Of a stretch of 64,000 nt of DNA, positions 22,691-34,835 are shown one piece after another. The first letter of the stretch is position 1, and the number at the start of each line of letters is the position of its first letter. Below the pieces are notes generated by a model that was not told the DNA's origin, searched no databases, and was given only the letters and a program-made list of their open reading frames with translations. The position numbers and the translations under genes were made by a program. The DNA is from Sorex araneus (lineage: Eukaryota; Chordata; Mammalia; Eulipotyphla; Soricidae): assembly GCF_027595985.1 (NCBI RefSeq), contig NC_073302.1, positions 403,418,003-403,482,002 of the forward strand. The letters run 5' to 3'.

Positions 22691-23110
22691 CCTAGCTAAT
22701 AGGCTACCATGGCAAGAACATCTGCTGTGAGTTTTTGAAATTGGTGGACAATGGATCAGCAGACAACTTTTTTTTAAAAAAAAATGGAAAAGGTAAATGA
22801 GGACTTGAAGAAGTTTCTTAAAAGAGAAGGATACTTATTTGCAACACGTAGTTTTAGTCATTTCTTTTAACTTGTCATTTAAGAAAAGCGACATGTGGGA
22901 AGCTCTTTGAATAGGCTTTTATTGTGGGGAGCCCATGGGTCCTATTGATTATGATGAAAACTGAGGTTGCAAGAGCTAACAAAATGACCCGGGATGATTT
23001 AATAAATGGCAGCTCATCTGGGCATTGAGTCCAGGCTCCTCTGCTAGGAGAGCCAGATACGTGCATCAGATTAACTGGGAAGCTTTTCAGACATGAGGTT
23101 TTCTGGGATT
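22690..23110. other. Candidate conserved non-coding element
   Basis: A repeat-free block with balanced composition, for example GGCAGCTCATCTGGGCATTG and ACGTGCATCAGATTAACTGG. It has no ORF of note and fits the style of regulatory or otherwise constrained DNA. Conservation is not testable here. Confidence 0.3.
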
Positions 23111-23782
23111 GTGGGAAAGACACAAGGATTTTCATTTTTACACCTATTTATATATAACTTTTAATGTTTCTAAAGCTATTGGTTCAGAAATCACATCTTT
23201 AAGTCCATTTCAGAGTGCCAAGACAGTTCAGTCTCAAGCTTTTAGGTTTCAGGAACCATCTAAACTTTTTTTAAAAAAAATTGAGAATTTCTAAAAGCTT
23301 TTGTCTTCATAAATTACATCTATTGTTGCATATTGTACTAAAAATTTAAAGAGACATTTAAAATAATGACTTGAAAATTCATTTTTAAATAACTTCATTA
23401 TATGTTAACATAAGTAACATGTTGGTTATAAAAAAAATTACATTTTCCAAAACAAAATTTAGTGAGAAGAGTAGCATAGTTTTACTTTTTTGGGGGAATT
23501 CTCTCCAATGCCTTAATAGAAGACATCTGAATTCTCATATCTGTTTCTGCCTTCACTCTGTTGCATTATTTTGTTTTGGGTTGAAGTACATAATTAAAAT
23601 GTTTCACACAGGTATCAGTTACAAGAGGGACTATTTTAATAATAGTTTAATATAACTGTGAATATTCTTTGAAAAATTCAACAAGTGGAAATTTCTTGAT
23701 TGTTGTTCCAATGTAGAATCTGAATCCCTAACAATGAACTTTTATTCTCTATTACACTAAAATCCACTGGATGCACTTGTAT
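23111..23782. other. Unique AT-rich interval
   Basis: No repeat, gene or RNA was recognised. Confidence 0.5.
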
Positions 23783-24720
23783 GTTATTTATTTATTTTTA
23801 TTGAATCACCACAAAATACAGTAAAAACACTGTTCATAATTGGTTTTCAGTCATACAATATTCCAACACCCATTTGTCCATCAGTGTACATTTCCCACCA
23901 CCAATGTCCCCAGTTTCCCTCCTGTCCCCCACCTCCATACACCCTGCCTCTGTGGCAGACACTCACTGTTCTTTCTCTCTCTCTCTGTAGTTCTCTGTCT
24001 TTCCTTTTGGGCATTATAATTTGAAACACAGGTACTGAGAGGTTATCAAGGTTTGTTTCCTTATCTATTTTCAGCACACAGTTCTTAACCAGAGTGATCA
24101 TTTCCAACTATCATTGTCATAATGGTCCCTTCTCTATCCCAACTGCCTTTACCCATCATCACTTGAGGCAAGCTTCCAACCTTGGACCAATCCTCTTGGC
24201 CCTTGTTTCTACTGCCCTTGGGTATTAGTCACATACTATGTGTTTTTTTATATCCCACAAGTGACTGCAGTCATTCTATGTCTGTCCCTCTTCTTCCGAC
24301 TCATTTCACTCAGCATGATACTCTCCATTTCCATCCATTTATAAGCAAATTTAATTACTTCATTTTTCTCTATGGCTGTATAGTATTCAATTGTGTAACG
24401 TACCATAGTTTCTTTATCCAGTTGTCTGTTCTTGGGCACTTGTGTTGCTTCCAGATTCTGGCTATTATGAATAGTGCTGCAATGAACATAAAAGTGCAAA
24501 TGTTTTTTCTGCAGTGTGTTTTTAGGCCCAAGAGTACTCCCAGAAATGGTATTGCTGAGTTGGCTGTAGGAAAGCCAATTTCTAGTTTTTTGAGTAATGC
24601 CCATATTGTTTTCTGAAAAGGGTGGACCAGTCTACAGTCCCTGCAATGAATAAGAGTCCCTCTCTCCCTGAATCCACACCAGCTCTAAGGTTGTCCTTGT
24701 TCTTTTTGATGTTGCACTTG
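23783..24720 (-). mobile_element. L1 3' end (3' UTR and ORF2 C-terminus)
   Basis: The left edge is the L1 terminus (plus TTTTATTGAATCACCACAAA). A C-rich 3' UTR follows (23880-23960). ORF2 end words then appear in reverse, such as GACTCATTTCACTCAGCATG near 24298 and CTATGGCTGTATAGTATTCA near 24370. The ORF2 C-terminus is partly open (24248-24604, minus) but then breaks. The 5' break coincides with the TTCC tract. Confidence 0.88.
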
Positions 24721-24960
24721 TTTTTCCTTCCTTCCTTCCTTCCTTCCTTCCTTCCTTCCTTCCTTCCTTCCTTCCTTCCTTCCTTCCTTCCTTCCTTCCT
24801 TCCTTCCTTCCTTCCTTCCTCCCTTCCTCCCTTCCTCCTTTCCTTCCTTCCTTCCTTCCTTCCTTCCTTTCTTCCTTCTCTTTCTTTGCTTCTTTCTTTG
24901 TTTCTTTCATTCTTTTCCTCTTTCCTTTTTTCCCTTTATTTCTCCTCACCTCTTCTTCTT
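24721..24960. repeat. (TTCC)n polypyrimidine tract
   Basis: About 100 bases of perfect CCTT units are followed by interrupted CTTC/CTTT units. The whole stretch of about 240 bases is almost purely C/T on plus. It abuts the broken 5' edge of the L1. Confidence 0.95.
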
Positions 24961-25030
24961 TCTGGTTGTATAACATTGCACATGAGTTATTTGAAATTGT
25001 TGTTTCTATGAATTTAAATAAATTTCAAAG

Positions 25031-25130
25031 TTTGGGTGATACGTCCCACCTGACAATGTTTGGAGGACCATCTGTTGCTGAAAATCAAACCCAGAAATTC
25101 CACATGCAAAGCTCATACAAAGCATGCATT
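25031..25130 (-). mobile_element. SINE remnant
   Basis: GGAGGACCATCTGTTGCTGA and AATTCCACATGCAAAGCTCA match minus-strand SINE body and head, heavily decayed. Confidence 0.55.
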
Positions 25131-25194
25131 CCACCACAAAATTTGTCAGAAATATTTCTTTCTAGCATGAGAACTGGACTTTAGTAGGAAGCTT

Positions 25195-25435
25195 TGGGGT
25201 TGGGGGAGAAAAGGGAAGGGAACACCTGTGAAAAGAGGAAGTGGTAACTCTAGAGGAGGAGGTGGTCAAGTGTTATGCATAAAACCCTACAGTAAACCTA
25301 TTGTAAACCACAGTGGCCAAAAAAAAAAATAATAATGGAAGTGTAATTGGGGACATTGGTGGGGGGAGTAGACACTGGTAAAGGGTTGGAACACTGTATG
25401 CCTGAAACTCAATCATGAATAACTTTGTGACTTAC
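25195..25435 (+). mobile_element. Two successive L1 3' ends
   Basis: The first ends with ACTATTGTAAACCACAGT-type sequence and an A-run (25319-25340). The second starts about 25341 with a G-rich tract and CTGTATGCCTGAAACTCAAT, and ends near 25430. Confidence 0.7.
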
Positions 25436-25565
25436 AAATTTACCATGATTTACAATATTATTAATGATAAGGCCCCACCCACCCCCTCTGCCAGATTATC
25501 CACTTCCCTCCACCACTGTCTCAGAGCCCCCTCCCAATCACCCCCAACTCCACTGTTGGCAAGCT
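25436..25565 (-). mobile_element. L1 3' end, old (probable)
   Basis: TTTACAATATTATTAATGAT followed by a C-rich tract (25470-25550) is the pattern of a minus-strand L1 3' UTR, as at 36296. Confidence 0.5.
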
Positions 25566-26375
25566 GAGTTTCGAAAACCAAAGAATATATCAAGTTTGTG
25601 GTGGCAAAAGCAAAAATTTTAAATCCAAACTTCCTACCTATGACTGTAGTACTCTTGGCCTAATAAAAATAAGGATTAAAAAGAGGAGGTTGTGTCATAG
25701 TGGCTCCTGAGGCTATTTCAACACAAACAAAACCATGTTCCATCTTAGCCATGTACTGTATACTATAAACAGTAAAAAAAAAACTTTCACCCCTGGGCAT
25801 AAATATTTTGAATGTAGGGGGTTGAGGAATTGCTATAGAAAAGATAACAATATGATAGGAAAGTTTAAACTAAATGTAAACTAAATGTAACTTTTCCCCT
25901 TAGGCTGTGGTCTCCCTATAACTAGATGGTACCAATGTATGTTTTTCTCCCTTTATGCAAAAAGATGGAAAAGTGCTTAGATGGAAAAGTAAACTCTGAA
26001 TAGACAGAACATCTGGCTATAATTTATGTGCAGTTCCAGTACTAAAAGACTTAGAATCCTTCCATATGAAACAATTTACCATAACAATAAAACTTTTACA
26101 TATATTCTGGCAATTGAGAGATGATCTAGGACTTTACAATCAATCTACTTCAGTTGTTGCTTCCAGTTTGTGGGTCAGTGATTGGTAAAGAAAGTACCTG
26201 GGTGCCAGTGTTCTTTCTTCATCAACTAGATGTACAATCCTGAGCAGTTCACATGTATCCCATCCCTTATATTTAGTGAGGGGGGCTGAATAGAATCTTG
26301 GAATTGGAAGGTCTTTTTAAAATATGGTCTATTTCATTCCCCTTTGTCAGAGCAAAAGTATCCATTGATAATTTA
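25566..26375. other. Unique AT-rich interval
   Basis: No repeat or gene was recognised. Confidence 0.45.
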
Positions 26376-26460
26376 TCTTATACTAAGTGTTATCCTGTGT
26401 TTTGCACATATTAACTCACTTTATCACCCTCAAGGAGTCAGTGATTGATATTATAGTCAG
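26376..26460 (+). mobile_element. MIR fragment
   Basis: ACTAAGTGTTATCCTGTGTTTTGCAC (read in part) and TTAACTCACTTTATCACCCTCA follow the MIR middle region. Confidence 0.6.
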
Positions 26461-26589
26461 TTCTTCTCTAATTTGATGTGAGTTCCTAGAAATCACCACT
26501 TTCTGCAAAATTGTGCAATAAAACACAAATTATTCAATAAAGAAGAACTCATACAATAAAACACATGTCTTAAGGGAGGTGGAGTTTAG

Positions 26590-27130
26590 GATACAACATT
26601 CAAAACACTTTTCAGTGGCATATTACCCCCAGCCATCTTCACTGAGGTACTGTGATTTGCAACACCATCAAGAGTTCCATGCACACATCATTCCAACACC
26701 CCATCCACCACCAGAGTGCCTGCTTTCCTCTACAAAATGTCATAAAATTCCTCCTACCCACTACCCCCAAAACTCATTTCTATGGATAAACTAACCTGTT
26801 CTGCTGCCTTTGTCCACTGGTGCTCCCTTACTCTGTATATTTATATGTTACAAAAATTATTATGTATATGTCTCTCTCCTTCTGAGTGACTTTACTCAGT
26901 ATGACACCCTCTACCTTCATCCATGTAATGACAAATTGCATTATTTTGTTCTTTCTTACAGCTGCATAGTACTCCATTATGTAAATAAACCGTGACTTCT
27001 TAATCCATTCATCCATAATTGGACATTTGTGTTGTTTCCATATCTTGGTGATTGTATTAAGTATTCCAATGAACATAGATATTCAATATATCCTTTGAAA
27101 TTGAATTTTGGGGTTGTATTAATAGCATAC
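26590..27130 (-). mobile_element. Old L1 3' end
   Basis: A C-rich 3' UTR (26690-26775) is followed by reversed ORF2-end words: GAGTGACTTTACTCAGTATG near 26885, CTGCATAGTACTCCATTATG near 26962, CCATTCATCCATAATTGGAC near 27004. Confidence 0.8.
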
Positions 27131-27490
27131 TTTTTAATAATATAGCGATATGGAGAAAAAAAGGACAATAGGCTGGGTGAGATTAGAAAGAATGGCTGAG
27201 GGGAAATTTCTTAAAGAATGGGCCCAGAATATGCAACCAGGAATAGACAGAAGATAATCCTTTAAAATTCTGCTTTTCTCCAGTCCCTTGATCTTTACAT
27301 CGGGTATGTCTATGTCGTAAGCCCAATACAGAGTGCTTACTCAATTGTAACAAAGAGAATATTAAAAGAGAAGGTTTTCTGTTTCCAGTCTTTTACTTAA
27401 GGATAAACCCATTCTCCAGCTTCCTTATCCCTCCCTTCCTTTCCTCAAAGTTTCTGCTCAATTCAGCTACTTCCTTTCTAGCTTTCTGTT
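27131..27490. other. Unique interval
   Basis: No feature was recognised. Confidence 0.5.
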
Positions 27491-27733
27491 TTAGTATTTT
27501 TTTAAAAAAAAATTTATTAGTGAATCACCATGAGGTACAGTTACAAACTTATGAACTTTCATGTTTGCATTTTGTTTACATTCCTCCACCAGTGCCCATT
27601 CTCCTCCACCAATGTTCCCAGTTTCCCTCCCACCACCCCCACTCCAACCCCCACCACCCCACCCTGCCTCTGTAGCAGCATATTCCCTTTTGTTCTATCT
27701 CCTGTTGGATATTGTAGTTTGCAATAGAGTATT
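27491..27733 (-). mobile_element. Older L1, 3' terminal part (split by a younger L1)
   Basis: An L1 terminus (TATTAGTGAATCACCATGAG on plus) and a C-rich 3' UTR run to GTAGTTTGCAATAGAGTATT, where the younger L1 interrupts. The element resumes at 30313. Confidence 0.9.
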
Positions 27734-30312
27734 TTTTTTTAATTTTATTTATTTTTAATTAGAGAATCACTGTGAGGGTACAGTTACAGATTTATACACT
27801 TTTGTGCTTATACTTCCCTCATACAAAGTTCTGGAACCCATCCCTTCACCAGTGCCCATTCTCCACCACCCGTAAATCCAGCGTCCCTCCCACCCTCCCC
27901 AATCCCATCTCCCCCCCACCCCACCCTGCCACTGTGGCAAGGCATTCCCTTCTGTTTTCTCTCTCTAATTAGCTGTTGTGGTTTGCAATAAAGGTGTTGA
28001 GTGGCCGCTGTGCTCAGTCTCTAGCCCTCATTCAGCCCGCAACTCCCTTCCCCCACATGGCCTTCGACTACAATGTAGTTGGTGATCGCTTCTCTGAGTT
28101 GACCTTTCCCCGGAACGTGAGGCCAGCCTCGAAGCCATGGAGTCAACCTCCTGGTACTTATTTCTACAGTTCTTGGGTGTTAGTCTCCCACTCTGTTATT
28201 CTATATACCATAGATGAGTGCAATCTTTCTATGTCTGTCTCTCTCTTTCTGACTCATTTCACTCAGCATGAAACTTTTCATGCCCATCCACTTGACTACA
28301 AAATTCTTGACCTCCTTTTTTCTAACAGCTGCATAGTATTCCATTGTATAGATGTACCAAAGTTTCCTCAACCAGTCATCCGTTCTGGGGCATTCGGGTT
28401 TTTTCCAGATTCTGGCTATTGTAAACAGTGCTGCGATAAACATACATGTGCAGATGTTGTTTCGATTGTACTTTTTTGCCTCTCTGGGATATATTCCCAG
28501 CAGTGGTATTGCTGGGTCAAATGGGAATTCAATATCTAATTTTTTGAGAATCGTCCAAATTGTTTTCCAGAAGGGCTGAACCAGTCGGCATTCCCACCAG
28601 CAGTGAAGAAGGGTCCCTTTCTCCCCACATCCTCTCCAACAGCGGTTGCTTTTGTTCTTTTGGATGTGTGCTAGTCTCTGTGGTGTGAGGTGGTATCTCA
28701 AAGTTGTTTTGATCTGCATCTCTCTGATGATTAGTGATGCAGAGCACTTTTTCATGTGCCTTTTGGCCATTCGTATTTCTTCCTTGGTAAAGTTTCTGTT
28801 CATTTCTTCGCCCCATTTTTTGATGGGGTTGGATGTTTTCTTCTTGTAGAGTTCAACCAGTGCTTTATATACCATTGATATCAACCCCTTATCTGATGGG
28901 TATTGTGTAAATATCCTTTCCCATTCTGTGGATAGTCTTTGGATTCTGGTCAATGTATCTCTTGCGGTGCAGAAGCTTTTCAGTTTAATGTAGTCCCATT
29001 TGTTGATCTCTGTTTTTACTAGATTGCTTAGTTCCGTGCCACCTTTGAAGATACCTTTATCTTCAATATCGTGGAGGGTTTCGCCGACCTTGTCTTCAAT
29101 GTACCTTATGGTTTGTGGTCTAATGTTGAGGTCTTTAATCCATTTTGATCTGACTTTTGTGCATGGTGTCAGGTCAAGGTCTAAACCCATTTTTTTGCAT
29201 GTGGTTGTCCAGTTGTGCCAGCACCATTTGTTAAAGAGGCTTTCCTTGCTCCACTTCACATCTCTTGCTCCCTTATCAAAGATTAGATGGTCATACATTT
29301 GGGGTTGTGTGTAGGGATATTCCACCCTGTTCCATTGGTCTACGGCTCTGCCTTTGTTCCAGTACCATGCTGTTTTAATTGTTACTGCTTTGTAGTAAAG
29401 TTTGAGGTTGGGGATGGTGATGCCTCCCATCATCTTTTTCCCAAGAATTGTTTTAGCTATCCTTGGACGTTTGTTATTCCATATGAATTTTAGGATTGCT
29501 TGATCCATTTCTTTGAAGAGTGTCATGGGTATATTTATAGGGATCGCATTGAATCTGTATAATGCTTTAGGGAGTATTGCCATTTTGACAACATTGATTC
29601 TCCCTATCCACGAGCAGGGTATATGTTTCCATTTCCTCATGTCCTCTTTGATTTCATGGAGTAGCGTTATGTAGTTTTCTTTGTAAAGGTCTTTTACTTC
29701 CTTGGTTAAGCTGATTCCGAGGTACTTGATTTTCTGGGGCACGATTGTGAATGGGATTGCTTTTTTCATGTCCCTTTCCTCTGCCTCATTGTTTGCATAT
29801 ATGAAGGCCATGGATTTTTGGGTATTGATTTTGTAGCCTGCAACTTTACTGTATAAGTCTATTGTTTCTAAGAGTTTCTTAGTAGAGGTTTTAGGCTTCT
29901 CTAGATATAGTATCATGTCGTCTGCAAATAGTGAGAGTTTGATTTCTTCCCTTCCTATCTGGATGCCCTTAATCTCTTTTTCTTGTCTAATAGCTATCGC
30001 AAGTACTTCCAGTACTATATTGAAGAGGAGTGGTGAGAGTGGGCATCCTTGTCTTGTGCCCGATCTCAGAGGAAAGGCCCTTAGTTTTTCCCCGTTGAGG
30101 ATAATGCTTGCCGTAGGCTTGTGATAGATGGCTTCGACTATCTTGAGGAAAGTTCCTCCAAACCCCATTTTGGCGAGGGTTTTCATCATGAAAGGATGTT
30201 GGATCTTGTCAAATGCTTTCTCTGCATCTATTGATATGATCATATGGTTTTTATCTTTACTTTTGTTGATATGCTGGATTATGTTGATTGATTTCCGAAT
30301 GTTAAACCATCC
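27734..30312 (-). mobile_element. Young 5'-truncated L1 (LINE-1), inserted in an older L1
   Basis: About 2.58 kb, reading right to left: ORF2 from the truncation point (30312), ORF2 stop at 28201, 3' UTR to about 27760, and a poly(A) seen as T-rich sequence at 27731-27759. It is flanked by TAGTTTGCAATAGAGTATT (27715-27733 and 30313-30331); the last two bases merge with the tail. The surrounding sequence on both sides is one older L1 3' end, so this is L1 within L1. The open ORF2 and the perfect target duplication point to a recent insertion. Confidence 0.97.
28201..30312 (-). pseudogene. L1 ORF2 protein, C-terminal 703 codons, open but 5'-truncated
   Basis: The full protein (about 1,275 residues in known mammalian L1s) is an endonuclease and reverse transcriptase for target-primed reverse transcription. 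Here the frame is open from the truncation at 30312 to the stop at 28201-28203. A first ATG at 30243 would give 680 residues. Counting from it, FADD, the reverse-transcriptase metal-binding motif, is at 106-109 (bases 29928-29917). The [12 protein letters not shown] block is at 64-75. The C-terminal CX3CX7HX4C motif is complete at 535-552. The N-terminal endonuclease and the first part of the reverse transcriptase are missing, and there is no L1 promoter, so it is dead as an autonomous element. The uninterrupted frame marks it as young. Confidence 0.95.
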
Positions 30313-30600
30313 TAGTTTGCAATAGAGTATTGAGTGGCCATCATGTTCGGTCTATATTCTACTTTCGGCAGGCAGCTTTCAACCCGAATGGGTCCTCCCA
30401 ACATTCTCTACTAGGTGTTCCCTTCTCTATCTCAGCTGCCTTTTCCCCCAGCATGTGAGTCCAGTTTCCAAGCTGTGGGGCAGACCTCCTGGTTCTTATC
30501 TCTACTACTCTTGGGTGTTAGTCTCCCATTCTGCTATTTTATATTCCACAGATGAGTACCAACTTTCTATGTCTGTTTCAGTCTTGACTGCATGAAGACA
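30313..30600 (-). mobile_element. Older L1, continuation of 3' UTR
   Basis: It continues the element broken at 27733 (TTGAGTGGCCATCATGTTCG, TGGGTGTTAGTCTCCCATTC). It is alignable to the 3' UTR of the young L1 at 28000-28230 with clear divergence. Confidence 0.85.
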
Positions 30601-32789
30601 AGAACCTGAGTGCACTATTACAAAAAGATGGAAACCTTATGAAAACAGTTTCAAACATGTGAAGTAATTAACAAATATATAATTACTACAATAATATGAA
30701 ACTTTTTTCAGAAATACTTGCTTGTGGAGGTGGGCGCTGCAAATCGTGGGTCTGTTCATTCATAGCCATTGACAATGCTGTGTAGATAACAAAGAAATAT
30801 AGAAAAAGGTTGAAAGGACAGATAAGGAGAGAAGAACAACAAAATGGAGAGGAGGAAAACACAAAATAGATGATGAAAGAAGAAAAATCAGAGAGGAGAG
30901 GATGCCTGCATGACTTAATAAAAGCAGCTTCTGTTGATAAAAGTATATTATGTCAGTTAGGCAGTCATTCATTCACTCTCAGCACTAAGTGCAGAGTAAA
31001 GAAAGAATGGTCTGACCTAAGCTGTCAATTTATTGTGGAAAAAATTCTACCAAATAAGAAGAAGAGAAAAAATATAAAATAAAAAATTCTACCAAATATA
31101 AGGTTAATGAGAGCTCAACAGATTTATCAATAGATCGTTTGATAAAAATTTCCCTTAACAGAGACATTATTTTCCTAGAACTGTCTTTGTTATTTAATAA
31201 TCTATTTTCAAAGTAAATTTTTATGTGAGCATTTTGAAATCAATGATAGTAAAAAGATGCAGGGGAGGGTTATTGTAACTGAAAACCGTTAGTGGAACTT
31301 AAATTTCTAAAGTTCTTTAACTAAAGAACTCCAACTTTATCACAATATGGTAAGAGTTAGAGACAAACCAGACCTTATGGATAGTGTTTTCCAACCCACT
31401 ACCCTCCACTATATCCAGCTGAAGTGTAAAACCCCCACCATTCTCAAAACCAACTTACCACTCATAAACTTAAATATATGGCATCTTTAAGTGGGTTCTA
31501 AAGAATGGATTGCTTCCTTTGTAAATACTTTAATTAAATCATTGATTTGTAGAATTTCTTTGAAGTTTTGTCACAGAGAAATGGAAAACTTCAGCAGTCT
31601 CATAATCTGATTCTGATTAATATTATCAATGTTTTTAATGATAATGCCTTAAGTAAGGTAAACTTCATGATGTACAGCATCCCTAAAAAACCTAAAGGGT
31701 GATTTTAAGAGAAAAAAATTGGAAGGAGTTAAGTATGTAGTTTTTTTTTAATTTTTGCATTTACTATGAAGACTTTATCAAGAAAATGGTTTTACACATG
31801 TTCCATAGAAACTTTTTTTTAATTCTATAAATCAGTTTCTAAATTAGATCCAAATGTATCACCATAAGTAAATTATTTAAGCTCATTAAATTAAGGGAAA
31901 TATTCTCCAAACTAGAAAAATAATATTTTTAAAAATATGGAATGCCTTTGGCTTCAAGTAAGAGAAAATTCCAACGCAGAATTATATAGGCAGTAAGAAT
32001 ATGTATCTAGAAGCTCAGAGGTCAGCAGCTCCAAGCTCACCATCTCAGGCTTTTAACTCCACTGCCCTTCTCTGAATATGGACTTCATCCCACCAGTTAG
32101 TTGACCCACAGCAAGATGATTCCACCTATTCCCATTTTCATATTCAGGAGTGACAATGCTCAAATGAAAAAAAGGGACAAGTTCTTTACTGAAGTTCTTT
32201 TTCAGAACCAAGAAAACCTTTCCCAGACACTCTCTACCCTTTCCTATCTCTCTGTCAAAAATTGTGTGCCATGTCAACAGTGGGTCTTACTGACTAACAC
32301 TGTTCCCTTGAGATAGTCATAGAAAATCTCTGAAGAGTTCTTCACTAAGACCATTGCAGATTCATGGGCCTCCTAGGTTTCCCTGGTAGGTTTATCAAAT
32401 AGGGTTGGCATTTCAGTAAAATTATCAAATGCATTACCTTTTTTGTTAGGGATACAGTTCGTCACAGTATGGGTAAATTTGTAACTGTCATGGAAGAACA
32501 GACTGGGAAGGCCACAGAAATAAGGGATGACCAACGTGAGTTTCTGCAGGTATGGACAATAATCTTGTCCTAGGAAGTGACCACCTGGCCACACAGCTAC
32601 ATACCTTTTATCTGTCCTGCCTTGGAAAAATCCCTACCACCTTGATCCTGAAGGGAGCTGAACTCAGGCTAAGACATGACTTAACTCTTCGGGGTCTAGA
32701 AAAAAAATGTGAGCAAGGTCTCCACAAACAAACAAGCAAAAACAAGCAAACAAACAAATAGTATTTGTCCAAGAAAAAAATTCAAGGAC
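30601..32789. other. Unique interval, 2.2 kb
   Basis: AT-rich sequence with no recognised repeat, exon or RNA. Overlapping short ORFs near 32053-32316 run on both strands without support. Confidence 0.5.
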
Positions 32790-32802
32790 AAAAGTGTAGA
32801 TA

Positions 32803-32971
32803 AGGGCTGGAGCGATAGCATAGCGAGTAGGACTTTTGCCTTGCACACAGCCAACAAGGTTCGATTCCCAGCATCTTATATGGTCCCCCGAGCACCGCCA
32901 AGAGTAACTCCTGAGTGTATGAGCCAGGAGTAATCTCTGTGCATTGCCTGATGTGATCCCCCGCTCCAAAA
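32803..32971 (+). mobile_element. SINE type 1 with target duplication
   Basis: Head GGGCTGGAGCGATAGCATAG to GTGATCCCCCGCTCCAAAA, flanked by AAAAGTGTA (32790-32798 and 32972-32980). Confidence 0.93.
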
Positions 32972-33020
32972 AAAAGTGTATATGTAAAAAGAATTATTTA
33001 TTAAAAAGAAAAACACATAA

Positions 33021-33200
33021 GGCTGGAGTGATAGAACAGCGGGTAGGGTGTTTGCCTTGCATGTGGCCAACCGGGTTCAATCCCCAGAATCCCATATGAT
33101 TCTCCAAGCCTGCTAGGAGTAATTCCTGAGCACAGAGTTGGAACTAACCCCTCAGCACTGCTGGATGTGGTCCCAAAACAAAAACAAACAACAACAAAAA
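33021..33200 (+). mobile_element. SINE type 1
   Basis: Head GGCTGGAGTGATAGAACAGC to GGATGTGGTCCCAAAACAAA with a CAAACAACAACAAAA tail. Confidence 0.92.
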
Positions 33201-33227
33201 TATAACTTAAGATTTTTGTTGAAAAAT

Positions 33228-33530
33228 CTTAAAGATTAAATAATACAATTTGCTACTACATGGATGGATCTGGAGAGTATCATACTGAGTAAAATTAGGA
33301 AAGACAGAGACACAAAATGATCTTTCATAAGTGGGATACAGAAAGAAACTAAATGCATAATAAATGCCTAGAGGCAACAGAAATTGAAGGGGACACTGTG
33401 GCAAAAGTGGATGGAACTGAATACTGGGGAAGCATGTGGTGACAGGCTGTGTTATGCATGGAGTCCTATCATTAACAGTATTGTAAACCACAGTACCTAA
33501 AATAAAATAAAAACAAAAAAAACAAAATAA
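33228..33530 (+). mobile_element. L1 3' end
   Basis: CAATTTGCTACTACATGGAT, GATCTTTCATAAGTGGGATA and the end CAGTATTGTAAACCACAGTA with an A-rich tail. Confidence 0.85.
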
Positions 33531-33539
33531 AAATAAAAT

Positions 33540-34720
33540 AAAAAGATAGAGGTGTGGGTGTTCTCAAGGGAATATCACACAACAGGTTTTATGGTAAAAG
33601 TGTAAACGTTATTAGCTCATTAAGGGTAAGAATATGTATCTGTATAGATAAGTGTCTGTATATTAAGCTCACCCCTTTTAGATAACTCACTTTTTTTAAC
33701 ACTCACAAAACTGCTGCTAATGTGTTCAGTACAAATAACATAATTAGAGTGGTAGTAAAACTGTTCATGTATGCTTGATCGATATGCTTGATCATACATT
33801 GCTTGTATCATTGGTAGCTAATTAGGCAGCTTGAGGCGTGTACGTTATTAGGTATTTGGAGGCTAATGACACGAAAATTGAAATAGCTTCCTGGTTCTGG
33901 GCTCTGAGCTGGATCTAATTGGCTGAAACTGTTTTCCAAAGTCCTTTCTTTATTGAGAAATTGGTAAACTCAAAGCCATCTGCTTTGGGATCTCAGACCC
34001 CTTGATTTTTTTCTCTAGGCCCACAAGATTTTCCTTTTGGTTTCTTATAACAGTTTTCCACACTGACTTTTCTCCATCATAACCATGACCAACTAAGACC
34101 AATGGGTCGGAATAGATTTTATAAAATTCAAACACCACTATCACTACAAAAAACAGCTTCTACCTACATTTCTATGTATACTTCCTACTGTTCTAGGAAC
34201 TATGCTAAAATAGTTCTATGGGTTACATACTTCCAGAATAAATCTGGAAGTTATGCACTTTTATCAGGTTCATTTACATGTGAGAAGGCTTAGGTTGAGA
34301 TGAGTGAACTACTTCACATTATGCATCAGTAGATGCTGAGCCAGAACTTTCCCTAAAGACCACCCTACATAACACGATAAACAATACTCTATGTTATGGA
34401 AAAAAACAAATTTAATATTACTTTGAAATTTAAAAAAATACCATCCAGATATCAGAACTATTAGTAAGGCAAGCATAGTTGAAAACTTTGCAAGAAGGGA
34501 AATGGAAAGCTGGTAAAGAGAAGATACCAAATACACATACCTTTGTTACTTTAAAATTTTTCGACCTTTCATCTTAAAAGTTCTATAGAAAACGTGAAAC
34601 AGTATGTGGATGTTCTCGTGATGCAATGAAGGGTGGGAGGAGGGAGAAGTATTAGAAAGACTGGATAAAAGTTAATGCCTAAATGTTCAAGGAGTCAAAA
34701 AGAGTAAACCATGAACTGAA
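33540..34720. other. Unique interval
   Basis: No repeat was recognised. The stretch about 33830-34100 has balanced composition and could be conserved DNA, but nothing specific supports this. Confidence 0.4.
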
Positions 34721-34835
34721 TAATGATTAACATTTACAAAGTGCTTCTTCTATGTCTAAGATTCTTTCAATAATTCTGTGATGTAGAATTACTATTCTCT
34801 GAGTTGTATAGATAAAATAATAAACCCATGGAGTT
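34721..34835 (+). mobile_element. MIR
   Basis: ATTAACATTTACAAAGTGCTTC, CAATAATTCTGTGATGTAGA and TAGATAAAATAATAAACCCA follow the MIR order (read in shortened form). Confidence 0.7.

Noticed and set aside
24622..25011. Long ORFs on both strands rich in FLPS or KEGR repeats
   Set aside because: They are translations of the TTCC tetranucleotide tract.
27976..28539. A 187-codon plus-strand ORF
   Set aside because: It is antisense to the L1 3' UTR and ORF2 C-terminus and exists only because of the L1.
27734..30312. An active, full-length L1
   Set aside because: The 5' UTR, ORF1, endonuclease and first part of the reverse transcriptase are missing because of 5' truncation.
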